DNA from: Candidatus Saccharimonadota bacterium
GTDB lineage: Bacteria > Patescibacteriota > Saccharimonadia > Saccharimonadales > Saccharimonadaceae
Direction: 5' to 3'
Length of the DNA stretch: 64,000 nucleotides
Assembly: GCA_017514805.1 (NCBI GenBank)
Contig: JAFWIP010000010.1
Coordinates: forward strand, 50,265 to 114,264
Shown here: positions 14,944-21,784 of the stretch, piece after piece
Position numbering within the stretch: the stretch's first letter is position 1
How the letters are laid out: each line of letters opens with the position of its first letter
The notes under the pieces: generated by a model
What the model saw: the letters and a program-made list of their open reading frames with translations, nothing else
Told to the model about the DNA's origin: nothing
Database searches by the model: none
Made by a program: the position numbers and the translations under genes

Positions 14944-14960
14944 AGGATACTCTCCTTTTT
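14932..14960 (+). terminator. Terminator with stop codon in its loop
   Basis: Stem GGAGAGTAT (14932-14940), loop TGAAG containing the stop codon, stem matching at 14946-14955, then TTTTT. Confidence 0.85.
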
Positions 14961-14991
14961 CATGCTAAAATAAACATAAGGAGAATAAATA

Positions 14992-15999
14992 ATGGACGAT
15001 AGAGATAGCGGACCGATACCGGGCATTATTGGCCAGGATACTCTGTCCGACGAAACGCCGATAGCAGAGGCAAATTCGGCGCCTATGCAAAATAACGGCA
15101 AAATATTTGATAGCAGCGATTTTACAGGCGTTAATGTGCAAGAGAGTATTGTGCCAGCTGACGAGAAGAAACGCTCTAAGGGCAACCCGTTTATAAAATG
15201 GCAGACTTGGGCGATTATTAGCGGCGGGATATTCGTTTCGGCGCTAATTGCGATTGCAATAATTATTATCGTGATGGGAGGAAAAATCAGCAACGCGGAG
15301 GCAATCGCAAAATATGATTCGAATTCGGCTAACATAAATCAGGCTATTTCTGATTTCGATAAAGAGTTCGAGAAGACGACCCGTAGCCTATTCGATGTGG
15401 ATGAAGGCACTGCAATTGGTAATCGTATATATCCAGATTCGGAAGCGCTTAAAGAGAGTAAAGGTGCATGCCTTGGCCGTTTTGGTATTGCAGGCGAAGA
15501 TCTTAATTTCTTGGAGACTCGCAAAAGTGGCGCAGACTTGCTGGCGAGTGGCGCAAATATCGTCGAAGCAAATGATCGCATATCTCGTTTATCCGCATCT
15601 TATAAAAGCGCGCTGTTATCTATTAACAGTTGCACTGACGACATATTCGGCACTATCTTGAAAGATTTTGATATCGAATTAGGCGAGCTTACGACCCAGC
15701 CAAACGCCAAACAAGCTGGCTATGTAGATTTCTTTCAACCGGTAAAGGTTGGCTACAAGGGCAGCCGAAGCCTATCATATCTATATCTCACCTACGGCAT
15801 ATACGATAAAAATGGTGTTAAGGTTGGTTCATCGGACCGCACGATATCTGCTTCTAATCTAGCCTCGGGCGATAGCGTCGAGCTTGATCTGTATAACAAT
15901 AGCTATTCGCATTATTCCGTAGACAAAGATATGGCCGATAAGCAGAAGAGCTATAAGCCAAAGTTGATTCAACTTTACGGCAGCTATAGTATCGAATAA
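14992..15999 (+). CDS. Membrane-anchored surface protein, unknown function
   Basis: 335 residues: polar cytoplasmic N-terminus (about 1-65), one transmembrane helix (about 74-99), a helical region (about 100-225) and a C-terminal beta-rich domain ending in GSYSIE. The layout matches the protein at 50304-51188, including a helical middle starting AEAIxKxD, a Cys-Leu-x-x-Phe-Gly segment (CLGRFG here, CLEKFG there) and a later Asn/Asp-x-Cys, so they are probably paralogues. An AAGGAGAA ribosome-binding site precedes the ATG and an extended -10 (TGC-TAAAAT, 14966-14971) lies just before. Confidence 0.6.
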   Translation: MDDRDSGPIPGIIGQDTLSDETPIAEANSAPMQNNGKIFDSSDFTGVNVQESIVPADEKKRSKGNPFIKWQTWAIISGGIFVSALIAIAIIIIVMGGKISNAEAIAKYDSNSANINQAISDFDKEFEKTTRSLFDVDEGTAIGNRIYPDSEALKESKGACLGRFGIAGEDLNFLETRKSGADLLASGANIVEANDRISRLSASYKSALLSINSCTDDIFGTILKDFDIELGELTTQPNAKQAGYVDFFQPVKVGYKGSRSLSYLYLTYGIYDKNGVKVGSSDRTISASNLASGDSVELDLYNNSYSHYSVDKDMADKQKSYKPKLIQLYGSYSIE

Positions 16000-16004
16000 A
16001 ACGC

Positions 16005-16033
16005 TTGTCATTTTGCGAAAAATCTGCTAAAAT
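16005..16033 (+). promoter_or_regulatory. Promoter and leader of rpsL-rpsG
   Basis: TTGTCA (16005-16010), 17-base spacer, extended TGC-TAAAAT (16028-16033). About 85 bases of leader follow, with small inverted repeats such as GCTG...CAGC before the start codon. Confidence 0.78.
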
Positions 16034-16122
16034 ACCAGATAAGAGTTTCGTAAGCTCTCTTTGTTAATGCTGGACAAATTGAGCTTTATCAGCAATATCA
16101 ATTATTAAACAAAGGATTTTTT

Positions 16123-16536
16123 GTGCCTACAATCAATCAGTTAGTGCGTAAGCCACGTAAATCCGCTGCCAAGAAGAGCAAGGCTCCGGCACTCGGTTCT
16201 ATCGTGAATACGCTCAAGACCCGCTATTATAAGCAGGCCGCTCCACTCAAGCGTGGTGTTTGTATTAAAGTTACAACCAAGACCCCTAAGAAACCTAACT
16301 CCGCTCTCCGCAAGGTCGCTCGTGTTCGTTTGACCAACGGTCAGGAAGTTTGGGCTTACATTGGCGGTGAAGGTCACAACCTCCAGGAGCACGCAGTTGT
16401 GCTCGTCCGCGGTGGTCGTGTTCCAGATCTTCCAGGTGTCCGCTATCACATCGTCCGCGGTACGCTCGATCTTCAGGGTGTCCAGGGTCGCAAGCAGGGT
16501 CGCTCCAAGTATGGTGCGAAGAAGGAGGATAAGTAA
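16123..16536 (+). CDS. rpsL: 30S ribosomal protein S12
   Basis: 137 residues with the invariant S12 blocks ([41 protein letters not shown]). S12 lies at the decoding centre and monitors codon-anticodon pairing. The start is GTG with AAAGGA upstream. Followed 2 bases later by rpsG. The usual next genes fusA and tuf are not adjacent: about 4.7 kb of accessory genes come first. Confidence 0.98.
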   Translation: MPTINQLVRKPRKSAAKKSKAPALGSIVNTLKTRYYKQAAPLKRGVCIKVTTKTPKKPNSALRKVARVRLTNGQEVWAYIGGEGHNLQEHAVVLVRGGRVPDLPGVRYHIVRGTLDLQGVQGRKQGRSKYGAKKEDK

Positions 16537-16538
16537 TT

Positions 16539-17018
16539 ATGCCACGTAAAGTTACTGCAAGTTTACAGCGCAAGGTCTCTCCAGATCGCAAGTATCAGAG
16601 CGTCCTCGTTCAGCGTCTTATTAACAAATCTATGCTCGATGGCAAAAAGCAGGTTGCCGAGCGCGCAGTTTATAGCGCAATCGAAGGTGCTGCAAAGAAG
16701 CTAAAGAGCGAGAATCCAGTTGAGGTTCTCGAACAGGCTATCAAGAACGTTAGCCCAGATTTCGAAGTTAAGTCTCGCCGTGTCGGTGGTGCGAACTATC
16801 AGATTCCGTTCCCAATCGCCGGTCATCGCCAGCTCCACTTCGCAATGATGTGGCTCGTTGGCGCCGCTCGCGAACGCTCTGGCATGCCATATGCTAAGCG
16901 CCTCGAGGCAGAGATTGTCGATGCCTACAACGAAGCTGGTGCAGCCTTCAAGAAGAAGGAAGATTGTCACCGCATGGCCGAAGCAAACCGTGCCTTCGCA
17001 CACTTTGCTCGCGGCTAA
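16539..17018 (+). CDS. rpsG: 30S ribosomal protein S7
   Basis: 159 residues with S7 features: MPRK start, VQRLINKSMLDGKKQVAERAVY (typical family block) and the C-terminal HRMAEANRAFAHFARG. S7 starts assembly of the 30S head and contacts tRNA in the E site. It shares the rpsL transcript and ends at a strong terminator 20 bases later, which cuts it off from fusA. Confidence 0.98.
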   Translation: MPRKVTASLQRKVSPDRKYQSVLVQRLINKSMLDGKKQVAERAVYSAIEGAAKKLKSENPVEVLEQAIKNVSPDFEVKSRRVGGANYQIPFPIAGHRQLHFAMMWLVGAARERSGMPYAKRLEAEIVDAYNEAGAAFKKKEDCHRMAEANRAFAHFARG

Positions 17019-17039
17019 TCGCTACGATAAAAAACTTAA

Positions 17040-17070
17040 ATCCCCTCTGGCGAAAGCCTCAGGGGATTTT
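17040..17070 (+). terminator. Terminator after rpsG
   Basis: ATCCCCT (17040-17046) pairs with AGGGGAT (17061-17067); an inner GGC/GCC extends the stem, followed by TTTT. Confidence 0.88.
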
Positions 17071-17079
17071 TGCTGTCTA

Positions 17080-17108
17080 TTGACAGAATGCTTATGTTTT
17101 GGTATAAT
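17080..17108 (+). promoter_or_regulatory. Promoter of the small membrane gene at 17207
   Basis: TTGACA (17080-17085), 17-base spacer ending TTTTGG, TATAAT (17103-17108). Nearly the same sequence precedes genes at 19356 and 39838. Confidence 0.88.
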
Positions 17109-17206
17109 AATATCTTATAACTCATTGTTTGGACCTTGCTATCTAATAGGGGTCTTTATACCGGCACCCAAGAGAAAGGGGGATCTCGAACCGGCGAGAA
17201 AGACAG
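17109..17206 (+). promoter_or_regulatory. Structured 5' leader, copy 1 of a shared RNA motif
   Basis: Leader of about 92 bases. GGACC (17131-17135) can pair with the GGTCT starting at 17151; a second stem-loop region begins at the TATACCGGC box and contains GAGA...TCTC. The order ATAACT, TTGTT, GGACCTT, ATCT, AAT, GGTC, ATACYGGC is shared with the leader at 18371-18468. It could be a cis-regulatory RNA. No known riboswitch is recognised. Confidence 0.5.
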
Positions 17207-17500
17207 ATGTTTATTATTACTATCATTATTTGGCTATTTGTTTGCCTTATCTCTTTACTTGCCTTCGGGGAATTAGAACTTCATGAGGGCGTAGAGAAAG
17301 ATGCAATTAAGTATGAGCTAATCAGCATCGCTCTGATACTGGCCTTGATAATAATTACAAAAATTGGATTAAACTGTAAAGCCATCAGTTTTATCATGGC
17401 ATGTACGATATATTCAGCGGCTATATGCCTAGAATTATTATCTCTGGTAGCAGCTATATACCTCGTAGCGAAAGCGACAAAAAAGCCGACAGAAACATAA
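17207..17500 (+). CDS. Small integral membrane protein
   Basis: 97 residues with three hydrophobic segments (about 1-20, 37-54 and 60-88) and a short basic tail (KATKKPTET). No family is recognised. The ribosome-binding site is poor (GAGAAAG), and the AAAGGGGGA further upstream is too distant, so translation may depend on folding of the structured leader. It stands alone between its own promoter and terminator. Confidence 0.55.
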   Translation: MFIITIIIWLFVCLISLLAFGELELHEGVEKDAIKYELISIALILALIIITKIGLNCKAISFIMACTIYSAAICLELLSLVAAIYLVAKATKKPTET

Positions 17501-17516
17501 GTCTCAATGTAATATT

Positions 17517-17542
17517 AAATCCGGGCAAAGCCCGGATTTTTT
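17517..17542 (+). terminator. Terminator of the 17207 gene
   Basis: Stem ATCCGGGC / GCCCGGAT with loop AAA (centre about 17528) and a T-run. Confidence 0.85.
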
Positions 17543-17550
17543 AATGCAAG

Positions 17551-17583
17551 AAAAATACCAGTCCGGTATAGCAGGGCTGGTAT
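17551..17583 (-). terminator. Terminator of the acidic protein gene
   Basis: On the minus strand ATACCAG (arm 17577-17583) pairs with CTGGTAT (arm 17555-17561), followed by a T-run. Confidence 0.75.
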
Positions 17584-17591
17584 CTGTAGTT

Positions 17592-18200
17592 TTAGTAGAC
17601 TACTTCGAGTGGCGCATCGGCTTCTAACGCTTCATAGTATTCAAGAGCATCTCCGTCATCGGCTTCATCGCGACTAACGGAATCTGCGATGTCTGCTGGC
17701 CAACTGTCGCCATCGGAAGTTTCGATCATGTCGTTTTCTGGGTTATACCAAATGGCAGAGCCAATCTCAGATTCTGGTGCCTCGACTGGCCCAGCCTCCT
17801 CTTCCTCAGTAACAGGAGGCTCCGGTACTACATACATAGGTGTAGGGTTCGGAATCGGATCGTCAATAGGTATGATTTCGTAGTCGTCTTCTTTCCAAGA
17901 AACTGGAACAAGCGCTACTGACCATGCCTCGTCAACTTCAATCACTTCGTCGTCTGAATAGTCAATCTCGTCAATGGCGGGAATATCACTATTCTCATTG
18001 AGCTCTGTGAGCTGAACGTCGTCAGCTGGTGCATCTTCAATAGTGTCTACTTCTGCAACTTCTTCAACTATTGTAGCGGTCTCTGCGTATTTATCAGGCG
18101 TTATGACATATTTATTATTGTCATACTTGATAGCTCCGAAACCTGCTGCGACAGTTAAAGCAGTTGTTATTGTTATAGTTACTATTCTTTTAATTCCCAT
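17592..18200 (-). CDS. Exported acidic protein with N-terminal signal or anchor
   Basis: 202 residues. Basic start (MGIKR) and a hydrophobic stretch (about 6-24) form a signal peptide or membrane anchor. The rest is extremely acidic (E, D) with proline-rich parts (IPIDDPIPNPTPMYVVPEPP), probably extended and disordered outside the cell. No catalytic motif is seen. Strong AAAGGAGGGG ribosome-binding site. Single-gene unit. Confidence 0.6.
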   Translation of the reverse strand: MGIKRIVTITITTALTVAAGFGAIKYDNNKYVITPDKYAETATIVEEVAEVDTIEDAPADDVQLTELNENSDIPAIDEIDYSDDEVIEVDEAWSVALVPVSWKEDDYEIIPIDDPIPNPTPMYVVPEPPVTEEEEAGPVEAPESEIGSAIWYNPENDMIETSDGDSWPADIADSVSRDEADDGDALEYYEALEADAPLEVVY

Positions 18201-18257
18201 AATTATTCCCCTCCTTTATGGGTAGATGTTTACGCAAAGAATCAAGCGTATGAATAC

Positions 18258-18286
18258 ATTATATCACAAACAGGCGTAATTGTCAA
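18258..18286 (-). promoter_or_regulatory. Promoter of the acidic protein gene
   Basis: On the minus strand TTGACA (18281-18286), 17-base spacer, TGA-TATAAT (18258-18263). Confidence 0.87.
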
Positions 18287-18341
18287 GAAGACAGAAGCGT
18301 TTTTAAACAAAGACTAACAGAGGTAGAGATAATGATTATTC

Positions 18342-18370
18342 TTAACAAGACAGAGAAAAACGGGTATAAT
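18342..18370 (+). promoter_or_regulatory. Promoter of the small membrane gene at 18469
   Basis: TTAACA (18342-18347), 17-base spacer, TATAAT (18365-18370). Divergent from the acidic protein gene. Confidence 0.8.
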
Positions 18371-18468
18371 TATGGCATAACTGTTGTTGGGACCTTACAA
18401 TCTGGAATTATATCTAGGTCCCTCATACTGGCTCTTTATGGAGAAGTACCCGTGGCCAGCGGGGAAAA
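18371..18468 (+). promoter_or_regulatory. Structured 5' leader, copy 2 of a shared RNA motif
   Basis: GGGACCT (18389-18395) pairs perfectly with AGGTCCC (18416-18422), and CTGGC (18428-18432) pairs with GCCAG (18455-18459) around an inner CTC...GAG. The order of sequence boxes matches the leader at 17109-17206. The second stem lies just before the start codon, so it could control ribosome access. Confidence 0.55.
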
Positions 18469-18960
18469 ATGCTTATGATATTGATTGTCATATTGCCGAT
18501 TGTTTTATGTTTAGTGTATTGTATTGTTGCTCTATGGTATATTAATCTGCATTATAAGAGAAGCGTCAACGAGGCGCGCTGTAGACATCAGAGACAAATG
18601 AAGCCGTTGGTCGGCTTTATCTGCCTGAAGCGAGAGCTTAAAAAGATGCTGTTCGAGGTGTGGGCCATCCATGATAAATTTGATGGCCTAATCGCCGTCC
18701 ATATGGCGCTTCTAAACTTGGCGACAGCGACACTTGCAGTGGTGCTGTTTTATGTGCCTTTCGTAATAGCGCTTTGGATTGGGATGATAATATTTAACGC
18801 ATATACCTGGGCCAAAGCGTTTTTCGTGTTCTGGGCTAAGGGCAGAGTTAGCGAATATGAGGAACGGTGGAATGATGTGGAATATACGCTAAACCCTTGG
18901 TCTCGCTATGATCTATTTGATGCCGATGATCTGGAGGAATTAGAGTATATGAATGATTGA
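18469..18960 (+). CDS. Small membrane protein, unknown function
   Basis: 163 residues: an N-terminal transmembrane helix (about 2-24), a basic linker with several Cys, a second hydrophobic hairpin (about 75-117) and an acidic tail (DLFDADDLEELEYMND). No family is recognised. GCGGGGA precedes two in-frame ATGs (18469 and 18475); either could be the start. Its leader resembles that of the gene at 17207. Confidence 0.55.
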   Translation: MLMILIVILPIVLCLVYCIVALWYINLHYKRSVNEARCRHQRQMKPLVGFICLKRELKKMLFEVWAIHDKFDGLIAVHMALLNLATATLAVVLFYVPFVIALWIGMIIFNAYTWAKAFFVFWAKGRVSEYEERWNDVEYTLNPWSRYDLFDADDLEELEYMND

Positions 18961-18984
18961 GAGTATTATTTAAGTTCCAGCATA

Positions 18985-19015
18985 AAAGCCCTGCTCGATG
19001 TGAGCGGGGCTTTTT
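18985..19015. terminator. Bidirectional terminator
   Basis: AAAGCCCTGCTC (18985-18996) pairs with GAGCGGGGCTTT (19002-19013) with one wobble; A- and T-runs flank it. Serves the genes on both sides. Confidence 0.85.
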
Positions 19016-19018
19016 AGG

Positions 19019-19198
19019 TTATTGTTTCTTATTTCTACCGTGACGGCGCTCCTTACGATTGCGTGGGCTTTCTTCGTCGTCTAGCTCGAACAGAGCCATA
19101 ATTGCGCTTCCGCGCCAATTTGGTTCGGCAATGCGCATACAGTCGCCAAATGAGAAAACCAGAAACACTAAAGAAAAAATTACAATAAGATACTTCAT
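19019..19198 (-). CDS. Small exported or anchored peptide
   Basis: 59 residues from the ATG at 19198, which has AGGGGGTG just upstream. Residues 3-20 are hydrophobic (signal or anchor), followed by a short domain with acidic and then very basic tail (RNRKERRHGRNKK). Too small to assign. Single-gene unit. Confidence 0.45.
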   Translation of the reverse strand: MKYLIVIFSLVFLVFSFGDCMRIAEPNWRGSAIMALFELDDEESPRNRKERRHGRNKKQ

Positions 19199-19280
19199 AC
19201 TACACCCCCTCATAGATAAGAATAGCTATATAATATCACGAAAAGCGCGCAGCTAACAGTGATAAATCAGTCTGATGCTA

Positions 19281-19309
19281 TTGACAAAACATAAACATTT
19301 TGGTATAAT
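19281..19309 (+). promoter_or_regulatory. Promoter of the small membrane gene at 19356
   Basis: TTGACA (19281-19286), 17-base spacer ending TTTTGG, TATAAT (19304-19309). Confidence 0.88.
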
Positions 19310-19355
19310 ATAAATATAGTTCTTTTGAGATTTCATTATATAGGGGAGGTATATT

Positions 19356-19646
19356 ATGATAAACGCAGTAATAGCTGTAATTATGACAAAAATTGGCTAT
19401 GTTGCCGGAGCGATTTGGGGATTATGTATTATAATATCATTCGTTAGCCAGGTATTTCGCACTGAACAGTGTAATCATATAACAGGCAGAACTTTGATAT
19501 TCGGAATAATCCTAGCGATACTCCAAGCGAACATCGCGGATAATAATATGATGCAAAGAGTCGTAGAGCTAATAATAACGGAAGATATAATGCTACTAGT
19601 ACTGCTTATATTCGGTGTAATTGACAAAATTTTATTCCAGGTCTAA
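19356..19646 (+). CDS. Small integral membrane protein
   Basis: 96 residues with three hydrophobic helices (about 3-32, 45-61 and 72-93). No family is recognised. Good GGGGAGG ribosome-binding site. The stop codon TAA forms the loop of the following terminator, so gene end and terminator are fused. Confidence 0.55.
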   Translation: MINAVIAVIMTKIGYVAGAIWGLCIIISFVSQVFRTEQCNHITGRTLIFGIILAILQANIADNNMMQRVVELIITEDIMLLVLLIFGVIDKILFQV

Positions 19647-19660
19647 GACCTGGAATTTTT
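19635..19660 (+). terminator. Terminator with stop codon as its loop
   Basis: Stem TTCCAGGTC (19635-19643), loop TAA (the stop codon), stem GACCTGGAA (19647-19655), then TTTTT. Confidence 0.9.
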
Positions 19661-19669
19661 CTTGAATGG

Positions 19670-19675
19670 TATAAT
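19670..19675 (+). promoter_or_regulatory. Extended -10 promoter of the GH13 gene
   Basis: TGG-TATAAT ending 6 bases before the ATG at 19682, which implies a leaderless mRNA. Confidence 0.6.
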
Positions 19676-19681
19676 GAAGGT

Positions 19682-21103
19682 ATGGCTAAGCATAAGCTTA
19701 TTTATCAGATATATCCTAGCGCAGTGGGCGACTTGCGTGACATTGCTGATAAAATTCCGCTTATCGCCGCAAAAATCAAGCCAGACTATATCTGGCTTAG
19801 CCCTATCTTTCAGAGCCCATGGGTTGATGGTGGCTATGATGTAAGCGATTACTGCAAGATCGATTCGCGCTTTGGGAGTATGCGCGATTTTCGTCATCTG
19901 ATTACAGTCGCAAAGAAGCATGATATCGGAATACTGCTCGACTTAGTGATAAATCATACCTCAATCGAACATCCGTGGTTTCGCAAATCCGAACTTCACG
20001 ACCCGTGGTATAAGGATTATTACGTCTGGCTCGACGAGCCGCTAAACTGGAAGTCATTCTTTGGCGGGCCAGCCTTCGACTATTCGGCTCTACGCGGTAA
20101 GTACTATCTCCATCTCTATGATCGCTCGCAGCCGGATTTGAATTTCAATAATCCGCGCGTCATTAAAGAATTTAGGGATATTATTGCCTTCTGGAAGAAT
20201 GAAGGCGTTGCGGGTTTTCGCGTCGATTCGGCGAATATCCTGGCCGAGAGCAGCTTCAAAAAAGGCCGCATTCCCGGTCTGCCGGGTTTCTTTCGCTATT
20301 ATCAGAATGATAAGACAATTGCGGTGCTCGAGAAGCTATTGGCGAATAAAGGATTGTTTACGATCGCTGAACCGGTTGGCGGCGAATTCTTTAGTAAACG
20401 CAAGTTCCATGAGCTCACCGAGAAAGCCTTCGACGCGAGTTTCAATGTCGGTACGCTCGATGTGGCCGATTCGTTCTTTTCGACAAAGGACAAGATATAT
20501 CCGGTCAACTATCGTCGCTGGTTCAAGAAGCTGGCGAAATGGGCGCCAGAGCCGGCTTACTCGATGGCACTAGAATCACATGACGCACCGCGAGCGCCGA
20601 GTCGCTTCGATGTTGATCCGCGAGTGCTCGCAATGCTTCAGTTCTTGTTGCCGAGCTATAACCCATGCATCTATCAGGGCCAAGAGCTCGGAACGCTTAA
20701 TGCCGATCTGAGTATGAATATCAATGACTACCACGGTGTTCAGTCGAGACAAGTTTATCGTCGCTTGCGTCGCGATGGGAAGACAAAGAATCAAGCGATG
20801 GCGGTCGTGAGGAAGATTTCCCGAGATAATGCGCGCACGCCGGTCGATTGGGGCGAGTATATCCTCCAAGATAAGCGGCCAGATTCAGTACTAAACTTTT
20901 ATGAGAGTATCATTAATCTCTGGCGCAATGACCGCGTAATCCGAGATGGCGGTCTAAAAGTTGCCAAGATAACAAAGGCTGGCGTATTTGATTTTTATCG
21001 CTTCATAGACAAGAAGCAATACTTTGTCCATTTAGACTTCTCCGGAAAGACGAAATCATATCTGAAGGACGACGCTGGTGACATTGTTATTCGAACGAAA
21101 TAA
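19682..21103 (+). CDS. GH13 family alpha-glucosidase / alpha-amylase-like enzyme
   Basis: 473 residues with the four GH13 regions: DLVINHTS (region I), GFRVDSAN with nucleophile D182 (II), TIAEPVGG with acid/base E230 (III) and ESHDAPR with D301 (IV). The N-terminal IYPSAVGDLRDIADKI and WLSPIFQSPWVDGGYDVSDY are typical of intracellular oligo-1,6-glucosidase or alpha-glucosidase types. The C-terminal beta domain is short. There is no signal peptide, so it acts in the cytoplasm, perhaps upstream of the glucan phosphorylase at 3.6-5.4 kb. Inserted between rpsG and fusA. Exact substrate uncertain. Confidence 0.88.
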   Translation: MAKHKLIYQIYPSAVGDLRDIADKIPLIAAKIKPDYIWLSPIFQSPWVDGGYDVSDYCKIDSRFGSMRDFRHLITVAKKHDIGILLDLVINHTSIEHPWFRKSELHDPWYKDYYVWLDEPLNWKSFFGGPAFDYSALRGKYYLHLYDRSQPDLNFNNPRVIKEFRDIIAFWKNEGVAGFRVDSANILAESSFKKGRIPGLPGFFRYYQNDKTIAVLEKLLANKGLFTIAEPVGGEFFSKRKFHELTEKAFDASFNVGTLDVADSFFSTKDKIYPVNYRRWFKKLAKWAPEPAYSMALESHDAPRAPSRFDVDPRVLAMLQFLLPSYNPCIYQGQELGTLNADLSMNINDYHGVQSRQVYRRLRRDGKTKNQAMAVVRKISRDNARTPVDWGEYILQDKRPDSVLNFYESIINLWRNDRVIRDGGLKVAKITKAGVFDFYRFIDKKQYFVHLDFSGKTKSYLKDDAGDIVIRTK

Positions 21104-21112
21104 TGTTATAAA
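21084..21112 (+). promoter_or_regulatory. Promoter of the two small genes before fusA
   Basis: TTGTTA (21084-21089), 17-base spacer, extended TGT-TATAAA (21107-21112), overlapping the end of the GH13 gene. Confidence 0.6.
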
Positions 21113-21166
21113 TACAGAGTAGCTATTGGTTCATTGATATATTTGAAGTGATGGGAGGGATTGCTT

Positions 21167-21433
21167 ATGGAAAAACGCGAAGAACTCAAGAATTTTTGGC
21201 AAAAAATACTCGCCGAAGGCTCTAGTGATGAGTTCGAAAAAGAAGATTATAGCTTTTTTGACGATATGTATGACAGAGGCGAAGAAGGTTATAATCAATA
21301 CTCGGACGAGGCGATAATCACAAATTTGATTATTTGCCTGGCGATACTTGCCATACTTGGCTTTGCGGTATTTGCGGTTATCGCCAAGAGTATCAGTATC
21401 GCGAAGAAAATACTGAAATACGATCATAGTTAA
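21167..21433 (+). CDS. Small single-pass membrane protein
   Basis: 88 residues from the ATG at 21167 (GGGAGGG 7 bases upstream). The N-terminal ~50 residues are highly charged and acidic; a transmembrane helix follows (about 52-73) and then a short basic tail. Predicted tail-anchored-like topology. No family recognised. Cotranscribed with the next small gene. Confidence 0.5.
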   Translation: MEKREELKNFWQKILAEGSSDEFEKEDYSFFDDMYDRGEEGYNQYSDEAIITNLIICLAILAILGFAVFAVIAKSISIAKKILKYDHS

Positions 21434-21452
21434 GTACAAAGGGGGATTGCTC

Positions 21453-21650
21453 ATGAGTAAGAAAAATGAAACTGGAAACAAAAAAGCGCACTGCGTAATA
21501 TATGGCGAAGGCGCCGGCTTAAAAACGCGAATAGAGCAAGCATTGGAGTATGCTAACTACTCGTTCGACGAAAGTGGCCGCTATGACTACTGCGACCCGC
21601 ATAACGAAGACATTAGTGAGCTGGTGAACTCTAGTGAATCCAGTAAGTAG
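21453..21650 (+). CDS. Small soluble protein, unknown
   Basis: 65 residues from the ATG at 21453 (AAAGGGGGA upstream). Contains HCVIYGEGAGLKTRIEQALEYA and an acidic C-terminus ending SELVNSSESSK. No family is recognised. The ribosome-binding context GGGGATTGCTCATG closely copies that of the preceding gene. Followed by a terminator. Confidence 0.5.
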   Translation: MSKKNETGNKKAHCVIYGEGAGLKTRIEQALEYANYSFDESGRYDYCDPHNEDISELVNSSESSK

Positions 21651-21660
21651 AGCGATGAAT

Positions 21661-21688
21661 AACCTCGGATTCGTGTCCGAGGTTTTTT
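21661..21688 (+). terminator. Terminator before fusA
   Basis: AACCTCGGA (21661-21669), loop TTCGTG, TCCGAGGTT (21676-21684), then a T-run. Confidence 0.88.
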
Positions 21689-21712
21689 CTTTCCATACGG
21701 GAGAAAATATGG

Positions 21713-21718
21713 TACTAT
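21713..21718 (+). promoter_or_regulatory. Extended -10 promoter of fusA
   Basis: TGG-TACTAT (21713-21718), about 65 bases before the fusA ATG. The -35 is weak. Confidence 0.5.
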
Positions 21719-21784
21719 ATATCAAAAGCACTAATAGGGCTATTATTACTAATGGTTCAAAAATATTAAATAATAAGGAAATAT

